64,000 bases of DNA, from NCBI RefSeq assembly GCF_016616885.1, contig NZ_CP067102.1:2570501-2634500 (forward strand), read 5' to 3'. Source of the stretch: Bradyrhizobium diazoefficiens. GTDB taxonomy: Bacteria; Pseudomonadota; Alphaproteobacteria; Rhizobiales; Xanthobacteraceae. Positions within the stretch are counted from its first letter, which is position 1; the number at the start of each line of letters is the position of its first letter. Position numbers and translations under genes: made by a program. Below the pieces are notes generated by a model. The model did no database searches. It had not been told where the DNA came from and was given only the letters and a program-made list of their open reading frames with translations. Shown piece after piece: positions 7,534 to 15,448 of this stretch.

Positions 7534-7692
7534 ATGAGCCAGGAAAAGCCTGACAACGATCCCCGGCACCAGAATGACTGGGGATCGCATGCCCAGACGG
7601 ACAAGCCCTGGAAGGGCAATCCGGAGAAGGAGCAGAAGTCCGGCGACAAGAAGCCTGATCTGGAGAGGTGGCACGAGACCAAGACGCACTAG
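7534..7692 (+). CDS. Small hydrophilic hypothetical protein (52 aa)
   Basis: A 52-residue Lys/Asp/Glu/His-rich protein (MSQEKPDNDPRHQNDWGSHA and onward) with no hydrophobic core, probably disordered. GAGGGAGA precedes the ATG, and the gene starts 24 nt after the PRC-barrel stop. Like its neighbours it looks like a small stress-induced protein. Family not recognised. Confidence 0.55.
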   Translation: MSQEKPDNDPRHQNDWGSHAQTDKPWKGNPEKEQKSGDKKPDLERWHETKTH

Positions 7693-7783
7693 GTGCGCCG
7701 ATTGACACGAGCGCGGCAGGTCAAGTGCCGCGCTTCTTTTTTGGGCAATGCAATCACGAATAGCAGTGGTGCTCTCAGAACCC

Positions 7784-7808
7784 GGAACCATGTTTTGGCG
7801 CTGCGGTT
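7784..7808 (+). promoter_or_regulatory. Weak candidate EcfG-type promoter upstream of the efflux genes
   Basis: GGAAC at 7784-7788, a 16-nt spacer, then GGTT at 7805-7808 (one mismatch), about 70 nt before the proposed emrA-like start. A second possible start at 7824 would put it only 16 nt upstream of the gene. Weaker than the other candidates. Confidence 0.3.
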
Positions 7809-7877
7809 GGGCTCGCAGCGCGGGTGCCGGCTCTGGCTACACCTGCTGCCGATTTCGTGCCGAGAAAGGTGTTCACC

Positions 7878-9032
7878 GTGGATGCTCAGACACGGGAGCG
7901 TGAGCCGTCTGCGGAACAACCGCAGAGGGCGAAAGAAGCTCCAAAGACTTCTCCTGATCAGACCGGCGAGGCCAAGGACCAGCCGAAGAAGCCGGCGCCG
8001 TCGCTACGCGAGCGGCTCGCCGAGCACTGGCTGCTCGCAACCGTCGGTGCCATTGCGCTGATCGCGGCGTTGGCCGGCGGTCTGCTCTATTGGCTCGAAG
8101 TCCGCCACTACGAATCCACCGACGACGCCTTCGTCGCGGCGCGCAGCTTTTCCGTGGCCCCGAAAGTCGGCGGCTACGCGACGGATGTCCCGGTCACGGA
8201 TAACCAGCACGTCAACGCCGGCGATCTCCTCGCCAGGATCGACGAGCGCGACTATCGCATCGCCGTCGATCAGGCTGCGGCGCAGGTCGAGGTCTCCAAG
8301 GCCAACATCGCCAATGTCGAGGCGCAGATCGACTCCCAGCAGGAGCAGATCAAGCAGGCCCAGGCGCAGCTCGACCAGGCGCAGGCCCAGCTTCAATTCT
8401 CGCAGGAAGAGTTCAATCGCGCGGAAAATCTGGTCGAGAAGGGCGCCGGCACCGTGCAGCGCCAGCAGCAGACGCGCTCCGATCTTCAGGCCCAGCAGGC
8501 CAACACCGAGCGCGCCAAGACCGCGGTGATAGCCGCGCAGGTCGGCATCAAGACACTGCAGGCCCAGCTCGAGGGTGCCAAGGCGCAACTGGAGCAGTCG
8601 CAGGCGCAGCTCGATCAAGCGAAGCTGAATTTGCAATATACCAGTGTCATCGCCGCGCAGTCCGGCCGCGTCGTCAAGCTCTCGGGCGCCAAGGGCACGT
8701 TCGTGACCGCGGGGCAGAGCTTGATGATGTTCGTGCCCGACGATGTCTGGATCGTCGCCAACTACAAGGAAACGCAACTGAACGACATGCGGCCGGGCCA
8801 GCCGGTCGAGATTCGCATCGATGCCTATCCCGGACGCAAGCTGACCGGCCACGTCGATTCCGTGCAGCCGGGCTCCGGCACCGCCTTCAGCCTGCTGCCG
8901 GCGGAGAATGCCACGGGCAACTACGTCAAGGTGGTGCAGCGCGTGCCGGTGAAGATCGTGGTCGACAACTGGCCGGCTGATCTGCCTGTTGGTCCCGGGA
9001 TGTCGGTCGTGCCCTGGACCAAAGTACGATGA
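7878..9032 (+). CDS. EmrA/HlyD-type membrane fusion (periplasmic adaptor) protein
   Basis: A 384-residue periplasmic adaptor. Residues 1-40 are a charged cytoplasmic tail, one transmembrane helix follows (LLATVGAIALIAALAGGLLY), then a biotinyl-lipoyl half motif, a long Gln/Ala/Glu-rich coiled coil (about 130 residues of EQIKQAQAQLDQAQAQL type), the second lipoyl half and the beta-barrel (VWIVANYKETQL). It would link the inner-membrane transporter to an outer-membrane channel. Two starts are possible: GTG 7824 and GTG 7878. The latter has a GAGAAAGG ribosome binding site. Overlaps the transporter gene by ATGA. Confidence 0.85.
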   Translation: MDAQTREREPSAEQPQRAKEAPKTSPDQTGEAKDQPKKPAPSLRERLAEHWLLATVGAIALIAALAGGLLYWLEVRHYESTDDAFVAARSFSVAPKVGGYATDVPVTDNQHVNAGDLLARIDERDYRIAVDQAAAQVEVSKANIANVEAQIDSQQEQIKQAQAQLDQAQAQLQFSQEEFNRAENLVEKGAGTVQRQQQTRSDLQAQQANTERAKTAVIAAQVGIKTLQAQLEGAKAQLEQSQAQLDQAKLNLQYTSVIAAQSGRVVKLSGAKGTFVTAGQSLMMFVPDDVWIVANYKETQLNDMRPGQPVEIRIDAYPGRKLTGHVDSVQPGSGTAFSLLPAENATGNYVKVVQRVPVKIVVDNWPADLPVGPGMSVVPWTKVR

Positions 9033-10648
9033 CCGACGTCGCGCAAGGCGGCGCATCTGCCGGAGGCTGGTCGCCGGAGCGCTCGGCAGCCGGCGGGCAT
9101 AATCCTTACCTCATCGCCTTCGTGGTCTCGATCGCGACCTTCATGGAGGTACTCGACACCACCATCGCCAATGTCGCGCTGCGCCATATCGCCGGCGGGC
9201 TCGCCGTCGGCCTCGACGAGAGCACCTACGTCATCACCAGCTATCTCGTCGCCAACGCCGTCGTGCTGTCGATCTCGGGCTGGCTCTCGACGGTGCTCGG
9301 CCGCAAGCGCTTTTACATGATGTGCGTGGCGACCTTCACGATCGCTTCGCTGCTCTGCGGCCTTGCCTGGAATTTGCAATCGTTGGTCCTGTTCCGCATC
9401 CTGCAAGGTCTCGGCGGTGGTGGCATGGCGACCAGCGAGCAGGCCATTCTCGCCGACTCCTTCCCGCCGCAGAAGCGTGGTCAAGCGTTCGCCATCTACG
9501 GTGTGGCCGTGGTGGTCGCCCCCGTGGTCGGCCCGACCCTGGGTGGCTGGATCACCGATACCTATTCCTGGCACTGGGTGTTCCTGATCAACGTGCCGAT
9601 GGGGCTGCTCTCGCTGTTGCTGGTCGGCACGCTGGTCAAGGAGCCTTCGAGTGCCGAGGAGGAGAGGGCGGAGCTATTGAGCAAGGGGCTTCGCGTCGAC
9701 TATGTCGGATTCATCCTGATTGCTGTCGGGCTCGGCGCGCTCGAATTCGTGCTCGATGAAGGCCAGCGCAACGACTGGTTCGGATCCAACATGATCCTGT
9801 CGTTTGCGCTGCTCGCGGCATTCTGCCTGCTTGCGCTGATCCCATGGGAACTGTCGCGCGATGATCCCATCGTCGATATCCGCCTGCTCGGTACGCGGCA
9901 ATTCGGTGCCTGCGCTGTGGTGATGCTTGGCACCTTTGCGGTGCTGATCTCGACCACGCAGCTCTTGCCACAGCTGTTGCAGACCGAAGTGGGCTACACC
10001 GCGATGCTGGCGGGGTTGGCGCTGTCCCCCGGCGGCATCGCGACCATGATGTTGATGCCAGTGGCGGGACGGTTGGTCAGCGTGGTGCAGCCAAAATATC
10101 TGATCATGTTCGGCGCCGCGGTCGCCGCGCTGTCGATGTGGCATATGACGGGACTGACGGGGGATATCTCCTACGGCTATGCTGCGCTGGCGCGCATCTA
10201 TCTCGCGATCGGCCTTCCCTTCCTGTTCCTGCCGGTGACGACGGCGTCCTATGACGGCGTGCCGCCCGAGAAGACCAACCAGGCGTCCGCGCTGATCAAT
10301 GTCGCGCGCAATATCGGCGGCTCGATCGGCGTGGCGGTGGCGCAGACGCTGCTGGCCCAGCGTCAGCAATTCCATCAAAGTCGCCTCATTGAGCATGCCG
10401 CACCCTCCGACCTCGGCTACCAGCAGACCATCGACACGATGACGCGCTATTTCCAGGCCCAAGGCTCGAATGCCAGCGATGCGGCGTCGCAGGCGGTCGC
10501 CTGGGTGGGGAAAACCTTGCAGCAGCAGGTCGATTTCCTCGCCTATATCGACGTGTTCTGGTCGCTCGCCATCATCGCCGCGCTGCTGATCCCGATCGCC
10601 GCCACGCTCCGCTCAATCGATCTCGGCGCGCCGGCGCGGGGGCACTAG
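9029..10648 (+). CDS. EmrB/QacA-type (DHA2) multidrug efflux MFS transporter
   Basis: A 539-residue, 14-TM proton-driven drug exporter. Recognisable DHA2 features are the helix 1 motif FMEVLDTTIANVALRHIAGG, the motif A loop SGWLSTVLGRKRFY, and motif C (AVVVAPVVGPTLGGWITD) in helix 5. It pairs with the adaptor gene just upstream (4-bp overlap) as an EmrAB-like tripartite pump. No outer-membrane component is encoded beside it. Its TAG stop shares a CTAG palindrome with the convergent HxlR gene. Substrates are not predictable. Confidence 0.9.
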   Translation: MTDVAQGGASAGGWSPERSAAGGHNPYLIAFVVSIATFMEVLDTTIANVALRHIAGGLAVGLDESTYVITSYLVANAVVLSISGWLSTVLGRKRFYMMCVATFTIASLLCGLAWNLQSLVLFRILQGLGGGGMATSEQAILADSFPPQKRGQAFAIYGVAVVVAPVVGPTLGGWITDTYSWHWVFLINVPMGLLSLLLVGTLVKEPSSAEEERAELLSKGLRVDYVGFILIAVGLGALEFVLDEGQRNDWFGSNMILSFALLAAFCLLALIPWELSRDDPIVDIRLLGTRQFGACAVVMLGTFAVLISTTQLLPQLLQTEVGYTAMLAGLALSPGGIATMMLMPVAGRLVSVVQPKYLIMFGAAVAALSMWHMTGLTGDISYGYAALARIYLAIGLPFLFLPVTTASYDGVPPEKTNQASALINVARNIGGSIGVAVAQTLLAQRQQFHQSRLIEHAAPSDLGYQQTIDTMTRYFQAQGSNASDAASQAVAWVGKTLQQQVDFLAYIDVFWSLAIIAALLIPIAATLRSIDLGAPARGH

Positions 10649-11112
10649 GCAGCGTCGGCTCCTTGCCGTCCCGGGCCCGCGTGCACATGCACCTGTTTCG
10701 CATGCAGCGGCTCGCCGCATTCCGAGCACACCATCACCGGATCGAACAGCTTGCCGCACGTCTTGTGCTCGTGCAGCAGTGGGCGGCCGCGCTCGTCGCC
10801 CATGTGGGTATCGCCCCAATGCACCATCGCCATGATGATCGGATAGAGGTCGAGCCCCTTCTGCGTGAGGATGTATTCGTAGCGCTTCGGCGCTTCGGAA
10901 TAGGGGACGCGGCGCAAGATGCCAAAGCGCACCAGCTTCTTCAGCCGCTCCGAGAGCAGATGCCGCGTGATCTGGAGCGAGGACTGGAACGCCTCGAAGC
11001 GGCGCACGCGCAGAAAACATTCGCGCAGGATCAAGAGCGTCCAGCGGTCGCCGACCACGGCGACGGCGCGGGACAGCGAGCAGGGCTCCTCATCCAGCGT
11101 ATCCCACTTCAT
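10645..11112 (-). CDS. HxlR-family winged-helix transcriptional regulator
   Basis: A 155-residue protein. Residues 10-100 form an HxlR/MarR-like winged helix: CSLSRAVAVVGDRWTLLILR at the N-terminus, the recognition helix around LQITRHLLSERLKKLVRFGI, and the wing RRVPYSEAPKRYEYILTQKG. Cys11 sits in the usual redox- or ligand-sensing position. The C-terminal extension carries CGKLFDPVMVCSECGEPL, with three Cys that could bind metal. It is transcribed divergently from an SDR gene, and the 15-bp inverted repeat at 11210-11224 between them is the probable operator. Confidence 0.85.
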   Translation of the reverse strand: MKWDTLDEEPCSLSRAVAVVGDRWTLLILRECFLRVRRFEAFQSSLQITRHLLSERLKKLVRFGILRRVPYSEAPKRYEYILTQKGLDLYPIIMAMVHWGDTHMGDERGRPLLHEHKTCGKLFDPVMVCSECGEPLHAKQVHVHAGPGRQGADAA

Positions 11113-11203
11113 GGTTCGGTCTCCGGCTTAGTCAGTCAGAAAAAGGAACTAACTTGAATGAACAGCACAATTCGTCATGTAGCGTAGCATTCCTTCTCTC
11201 AAT

Positions 11204-11224
11204 TTGACAGTTCTATTTTAGAAC
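11204..11224 (+). promoter_or_regulatory. HxlR operator candidate with overlapping -35 element
   Basis: Perfect inverted repeat GTTCTA-TTT-TAGAAC at 11210-11224, directly after a consensus -35 hexamer TTGACA (11204-11209). A TATAGC-like -10 follows at 11225-11230 but the spacing is short (15 nt). The repeat lies in the divergent region between the HxlR regulator and the SDR gene, so a dimer bound here would block the SDR promoter. Function is inferred. Confidence 0.55.
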
Positions 11225-11268
11225 TATAGCGTTCGTTCCAACATATGCTCTCATCGGAGGAGGCGACC

Positions 11269-12006
11269 TTGCCCAAGCGAAACGCGACAGCCGCCGTGAT
11301 CGGGGCCGGCGATTTCATCGGCTCCGAGATCGCCAAGAAATTCGCCGCCGAAGGCTTTTCGATCTATGCGGGCCGCCGCAACGGCGACAAGCTCGCGTCG
11401 CTGGTGAAGGACATCGAAGCGGCCGGCGGCGAGATCCATGCGCGCTCGCTCGACGCGCGGAAGGAGGAGGAGGTCATCTCGTTCCTCGACGATGCCGACA
11501 AGCACGCACCGCTGGAAGTCTGCATCTTCAATGTCGGCGCCAACGTCAATTTCCCGATCCTCGACACCACCGAGCGGGTGTTTCGCAAGGTCTGGGAGAT
11601 GGCCTGCTATTCCGGTTTCCTCGCCGGGCGCGAGGCGGCGCGGCTGATGCTGTCGCGCGGTGGCGGCAAGATTTTCTTCACCGGCGCGACGGCGTCCTTG
11701 CGCGGCGGCAGCGGCTTTGCCGCCTTTGCCAGTGCCAAGTTCGGACTGCGCGCAGTGGCGCAGGCGATGGCACGCGAGCTCGGGCCGAAGAACATCCACG
11801 TCGCGCATCTCATCATCGATTCCGGCGTCGACACCGAATGGGTACGGCAGCGCCGGCTCGACGCGCTCGGGCCGAATGCGCTCGACAATCCCGATCTGCT
11901 GATGCCGCCTTCGGCTGTCGCCGATTCCTATTGGCAGCTTTATCAGCAGCCGAAGAGCGCCTGGACTTTCGAGATGGAGATCCGCCCGTTCGGCGAGAAA
12001 TGGTGA
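11269..12006 (+). CDS. Short-chain dehydrogenase/reductase (divergent from HxlR)
   Basis: A 245-residue SDR if translated from TTG 11269, which sits 5 nt after a perfect GGAGGAGG ribosome binding site. The upstream ATG at 11245 has no such site. It has an N-terminal nucleotide motif (AVIGAGDFIGSEIAKKF) and FNVGANVNF in place of NNAG. Ser of FFTGATASLRG and Lys of FAAFASAKFGLRAVA remain, but Phe occupies the usual catalytic Tyr position of Tyr-x3-Lys, so it is an atypical or non-classical member. Probably controlled by the neighbouring HxlR repressor. Confidence 0.8.
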   Translation: MPKRNATAAVIGAGDFIGSEIAKKFAAEGFSIYAGRRNGDKLASLVKDIEAAGGEIHARSLDARKEEEVISFLDDADKHAPLEVCIFNVGANVNFPILDTTERVFRKVWEMACYSGFLAGREAARLMLSRGGGKIFFTGATASLRGGSGFAAFASAKFGLRAVAQAMARELGPKNIHVAHLIIDSGVDTEWVRQRRLDALGPNALDNPDLLMPPSAVADSYWQLYQQPKSAWTFEMEIRPFGEKW

Positions 12007-12064
12007 CCGCGGCGCAACAGTCCGGCTAGACTGATTCCAAGCAAAAATCCGGGAGGATATGTAA

Positions 12065-13066
12065 GTGAAGACCGCGATCACCGAACTGTTCGGCATCGAG
12101 CACCCCATCGTCCAGGGCGGCATGCATTTCGTCGGCTTTGCGGAGCTTGCCGCCGCCGTCTCCAATGCCGGCGGGCTCGGCATCATCACCGGTCTCACGC
12201 AGAAAACACCGGAGCTGCTCGCCAAGGAGATCGCGCGTTGCCGTGACATGACCGACAAGCCGTTCGGCGTGAACCTCACCTTCCTGCCGGCCTTCTCGGC
12301 GCCGCCTTATCCGGAATACATTGCCGCCATCGTCGAGGGCGGCATCAAAGCGGTGGAGACCGCGGGTCGCAGCCCGGAAGCATACATGCCGGCGCTGAAG
12401 GCGGCCGGCATCAAGGTGATCCACAAATGCACCTCGGTGCGCCATTCGCTGAAGGCCGAGCGCATCGGCTGCGACGCCGTCAGCGTGGACGGGTTTGAGT
12501 GCGGCGGTCATCCCGGCGAGGACGACATTCCCAACATGATCCTGCTGCCGCGCGCGGCGGAGGAATTGAAGATCCCGTTCGTGGCCTCCGGCGGCATGGC
12601 CGATGGGCGCAGCCTCGTCGCGGCCCTGTCGCTGGGTGCGGCGGGCATGAACATGGGCACGCGCTTCATCGCGACCAAGGAAGCTCCTGTGCATCAGAAC
12701 GTGAAGAACGCGCTGGTCGCGGCGACCGAGCTCGACACCCGCCTGATCATGCGGGCCCTGCGCAACACCGAACGCGTCCTGAAGAACGCAAATGTCGACC
12801 GCCTGCTCGAGATCGAGCGCGAGAAGGGCGCCAAGCTCACGATCGACGACATTCACGACCAGGTCGCGGGTGTCTATCCCAAGATCATGCTGGACGGGCA
12901 GATGGATGCCGGCGCCTGGAGCTGTGGCATGGTCGCAGGGCTCATCCACGACATCCCCACCTGCAAGGAACTCGTCGACCGCACCATGACCGAGGCGGAA
13001 CAAATCATCCGCAGCCGGCTGATGGGGTTCCTGGATGGGACGGGTGCGACGCGAAAGGTCGCCTGA
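12065..13066 (+). CDS. Nitronate monooxygenase (2-nitropropane dioxygenase family)
   Basis: A 333-residue FMN-dependent TIM-barrel protein. Diagnostic stretches are IEHPIVQGGMHFVGFAELAA at the N-terminus, GFECGGHPGEDD (the nitronate site with catalytic-type His) and the phosphate-binding ASGGMADGRSLVAALSLGAA. Such enzymes oxidise alkyl nitronates such as propionate-3-nitronate; some paralogues act as enoyl reductases. It starts 58 nt after the SDR stop on the same strand and could be in that transcript. A GGGAGG-type ribosome binding site precedes the ATG. Confidence 0.88.
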   Translation: MKTAITELFGIEHPIVQGGMHFVGFAELAAAVSNAGGLGIITGLTQKTPELLAKEIARCRDMTDKPFGVNLTFLPAFSAPPYPEYIAAIVEGGIKAVETAGRSPEAYMPALKAAGIKVIHKCTSVRHSLKAERIGCDAVSVDGFECGGHPGEDDIPNMILLPRAAEELKIPFVASGGMADGRSLVAALSLGAAGMNMGTRFIATKEAPVHQNVKNALVAATELDTRLIMRALRNTERVLKNANVDRLLEIEREKGAKLTIDDIHDQVAGVYPKIMLDGQMDAGAWSCGMVAGLIHDIPTCKELVDRTMTEAEQIIRSRLMGFLDGTGATRKVA

Positions 13067-13122
13067 CACTGTCGAACTTCTTAACCACGGCCGCATTTGA
13101 CGGCTGGAAATGCGCGCGACGC

Positions 13123-13148
13123 CTCCTAGATAGGAGTAAATTACTCCT
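13123..13148. promoter_or_regulatory. Two overlapping palindromes before a secreted-protein gene
   Basis: CTCCTA-GA-TAGGAG (13123-13136) overlaps AGGAGTAA-A-TTACTCCT (13132-13148). Both are perfect inverted repeats sharing AGGAG, so on RNA they form mutually exclusive hairpins. The CTCCT arms could also pair with the AGGAGG ribosome binding site at 13164-13169. The site could be a DNA operator or a translation switch; neither is proven. Confidence 0.4.
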
Positions 13149-13174
13149 TAACTAATCAATTTCAGGAGGCGTCC

Positions 13175-13594
13175 GTGGTCCTGAAAAGCGTTCGTTTTGC
13201 AGTTGTTGTTGCCCTCGTGCTCGCATGGGGCGGCATCGCATACGCTGACGACTACAAGCCTGACGAATATCTCGGTCTCGATCTCTCCAAGGCGGTGCTG
13301 TCACCGAAGCGGCTCGGACCCGAGACGCAATTCGCGCCGGTCGCTCTGGAGGCGAAGGGCGGCAATGAGGCGCATGCCCGCGCCGAGCTCATCGATGTGC
13401 CGAAGAAGGTCGCGGTCGAACGCGTGCGCGCGCCGGAGCCGAAGGTCGCTCACACGAAGAGTGCGCAGCCGCGTGGCGCAGCCCGCACCAAGCTCGCACA
13501 TCGTCACGGCAATCCGCTGAACGCCCAGGCGATGGACACCCGCATCCAGACCTGGCCGTGCCGTTCCGGCGGCATCTGTAACTGGAAGCACTGA
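13175..13594 (+). CDS. Secreted hypothetical protein (139 aa)
   Basis: A 139-residue exported protein. Its signal peptide (hydrophobic core FAVVVALVLAWGGIAYA) is followed by the mature start DDYKPDEYLGLDLSKAVLSP. The middle is Lys/Val/Ala-rich and the C-terminus contains WPCRSGGICNW with two Cys that could form a disulphide. The start is GTG, fixed by AGGAGG 5 nt upstream. No known domain recognised. The palindromes at 13123-13148 lie directly upstream. Confidence 0.65.
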   Translation: MVLKSVRFAVVVALVLAWGGIAYADDYKPDEYLGLDLSKAVLSPKRLGPETQFAPVALEAKGGNEAHARAELIDVPKKVAVERVRAPEPKVAHTKSAQPRGAARTKLAHRHGNPLNAQAMDTRIQTWPCRSGGICNWKH

Positions 13595-13625
13595 CCCAGT
13601 CCGAGACCGTCACCTCCGCGTCGCA

Positions 13626-13669
13626 AAACCGTAGGCGTGAAGTCAAGAAACCGTAAGCCGGGAGTCAAG
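13626..13669. repeat. 22-bp tandem direct repeat upstream of the phoD-like gene
   Basis: Two adjacent 22-nt copies (13626-13647 and 13648-13669) that match at 18 of 22 positions. Both begin AAACCGTA and end AGTCAAG. The 22-nt period (two helical turns) and position 43 nt before the start suggest an activator site. It does not match the CTGTCAT-type Pho box. Confidence 0.45.
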
Positions 13670-13712
13670 GAGCGCAGGCACCTTCCGTCGCGATTCGACG
13701 AAGGTCTCCTGA

Positions 13713-15278
13713 ATGGCAACGCTCCGCGCCTCGCGCGCATGGACCCGGCGGCAGTTTCTGGTCCGCTCCACGTCCTCTCTCGCCATCGCCTCGCTCGCAA
13801 AACCCTGTATCAGCCGCGCGGCCGATCGCCCGCAGATCGCGGGCGGGATCCAGTCGGGCGACGTGTCCGATGGCTCGGCCGTGATCTGGGCGCGCGCCGA
13901 CCGGCCTGCGCGGATGCAGGTAGAATGCTCGACCGTCGAGAGCTTCAAAACGATCATTGCCTCGGCGTCGCGTGACGCACTGCCCGACGCAGACTTCACC
14001 GCAAAGCTGCAGCTCGACGATTTGCCGCCCGGGCAGGACATCTTCTATCGCGTGCGCTTCGACGACATCGCGACCGGCATCGCCGGCGAAAACCGCGTCG
14101 GACATTTCCGCACCGCGCCGGCCGAGGGGAAATCGATCTCGTTCCTGTGGTCCGGCGATGTCGCGGGGCAGGGGTGGGGCATCGACATCTCGCGCGGCGG
14201 CTATCGCAGCTATCGCACCATGCTCGACAACCGACCGGATTTCTTCATCCACTCCGGCGACCATATCTATGCCGACTGCACGATCCCGTCCGAACAGAAG
14301 CTGCCAAACGGCGAGACCTGGCGCAACGTCGTGACCGAGGAGAAAGCGCAAGTCGCGCACACGCTGGCGCAGTTTCGCGGCAACTACAAATACAACCATC
14401 TCGACGAGAATTTTCGCGCCTTCCACGCGCAAGTGCCGATGTTCGCGCAATGGGACGATCATGAGGTCACCAACGACTGGTCGCCGACCGGCAGCTATGA
14501 CGATGCCGGCCATGAGGACGACGGCACGCCGCGCCTGGTCGCGCGTGCCCGCCGCGCCTTCTTCGACTTCATGCCGATCCGGGACATCGGCGCGCGGCAG
14601 GGACGGGTCTATCGCAAGATCGCCTACGGCCCGCTGCTCGACGTCTTCATGATCGACATGCGCAGCTACCGCGACGAGACCTGGAACAAGGGCAACGATC
14701 ATCGCGGCTGGATTCTGGGCGCCGAGCAGCTCGCCTGGCTGAAGCGGGAGCTCGCCGCTTCGCGCGCGACCTGGAAGGTGATCGCGGCCGACCTGCCGAT
14801 CGGCCTGATCAGCCTCGATGCCGTCGCGCTCGGCGACGGTCCGCCGGACAGACGTGAGCACGAGATCGCCGATCTGCTCGCATCGATCAAGCGCGCGGGC
14901 GTCCGCAACATCGTCTGGCTCACCGCCGACATGCATTACACGGCCGCGCACTACTATGACCCGAACAAGGCGCAGTTCAGCGATTTCGAGCCGTTCTGGG
15001 AGTTCGTCTCCGGCCCCCTGCATGCCGGCACCTGGGGCCCGGGCGAGCTCGACAACACGTTTGGCCCCGTGGCGATGTACCGGAACGGGTGTAGCGAAGC
15101 CCAGGGCGAGAACCTCGCGCCGTGCTTCGGCCTACAGTTCTTCGGCCGCGTCGACATCGATGGCGCCGGTGGCGTGATGACCGTGACCTTGAAGGACGTC
15201 GACAACCGCGACCTCTGGTCCGTCGACATCGTGCCCCAGCCGCAGGCGCGCCCGGCTATGGTTGCGCAGCATTCGTGA
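13713..15278 (+). CDS. phoD: PhoD-type alkaline phosphatase / phosphodiesterase, Tat-exported
   Basis: A 521-residue exported metallophosphoesterase. The N-terminus carries a twin-arginine signal (TRRQFLVRSTSSLAIASLA) and is followed by the Fn3-like PhoD N-terminal domain (SGDVSDGSAVIWARADRPAR). The catalytic domain shows HSGDHIYAD, WDDHEVTNDW and LTADMHYTAA, the Fe/Ca-binding Asp, Asn and His positions of PhoD. It would release phosphate from organic esters in the periplasm. Tandem repeats upstream may be regulatory, but no classical Pho box was seen. Monocistronic, with a repeat-filled gap after it. Confidence 0.9.
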   Translation: MATLRASRAWTRRQFLVRSTSSLAIASLAKPCISRAADRPQIAGGIQSGDVSDGSAVIWARADRPARMQVECSTVESFKTIIASASRDALPDADFTAKLQLDDLPPGQDIFYRVRFDDIATGIAGENRVGHFRTAPAEGKSISFLWSGDVAGQGWGIDISRGGYRSYRTMLDNRPDFFIHSGDHIYADCTIPSEQKLPNGETWRNVVTEEKAQVAHTLAQFRGNYKYNHLDENFRAFHAQVPMFAQWDDHEVTNDWSPTGSYDDAGHEDDGTPRLVARARRAFFDFMPIRDIGARQGRVYRKIAYGPLLDVFMIDMRSYRDETWNKGNDHRGWILGAEQLAWLKRELAASRATWKVIAADLPIGLISLDAVALGDGPPDRREHEIADLLASIKRAGVRNIVWLTADMHYTAAHYYDPNKAQFSDFEPFWEFVSGPLHAGTWGPGELDNTFGPVAMYRNGCSEAQGENLAPCFGLQFFGRVDIDGAGGVMTVTLKDVDNRDLWSVDIVPQPQARPAMVAQHS

Positions 15279-15295
15279 GGGACGCGCAACTGGTT

Positions 15296-15395
15296 CACCT
15301 CTCCCGCTTGCGGGAGAGGTCGGCGCGAAGCACCGGGTGAGGGCTCTCTCCTCTGGGGGATTGTCCCGTTGCGGCTGCACCCTCTCCCGCAAGCG
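15296..15395. repeat. Dispersed palindromic repeat, copy A
   Basis: Begins with an 11-bp perfect hairpin ACCTCTCCCGC-TT-GCGGGAGAGGT (15297-15320) and continues about 75 nt through GGGTGAGGGCTCTCTCCTCT and GATTGTCCCGTTGCGG. The same element occurs inverted at 50736-50835. A further half palindrome lies at about 15609-15627. Confidence 0.75.
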
Positions 15396-15448
15396 CCCTC
15401 CAGGGGCCATCGTATATGATTCTTGGTGGTCGCCTGAGCGCGCGCCTC

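Noticed and set aside
13665..15023. 452-codon minus-strand frame opposite phoD
   Set aside because: Antisense shadow; the plus strand has the full PhoD motifs and a Tat signal.
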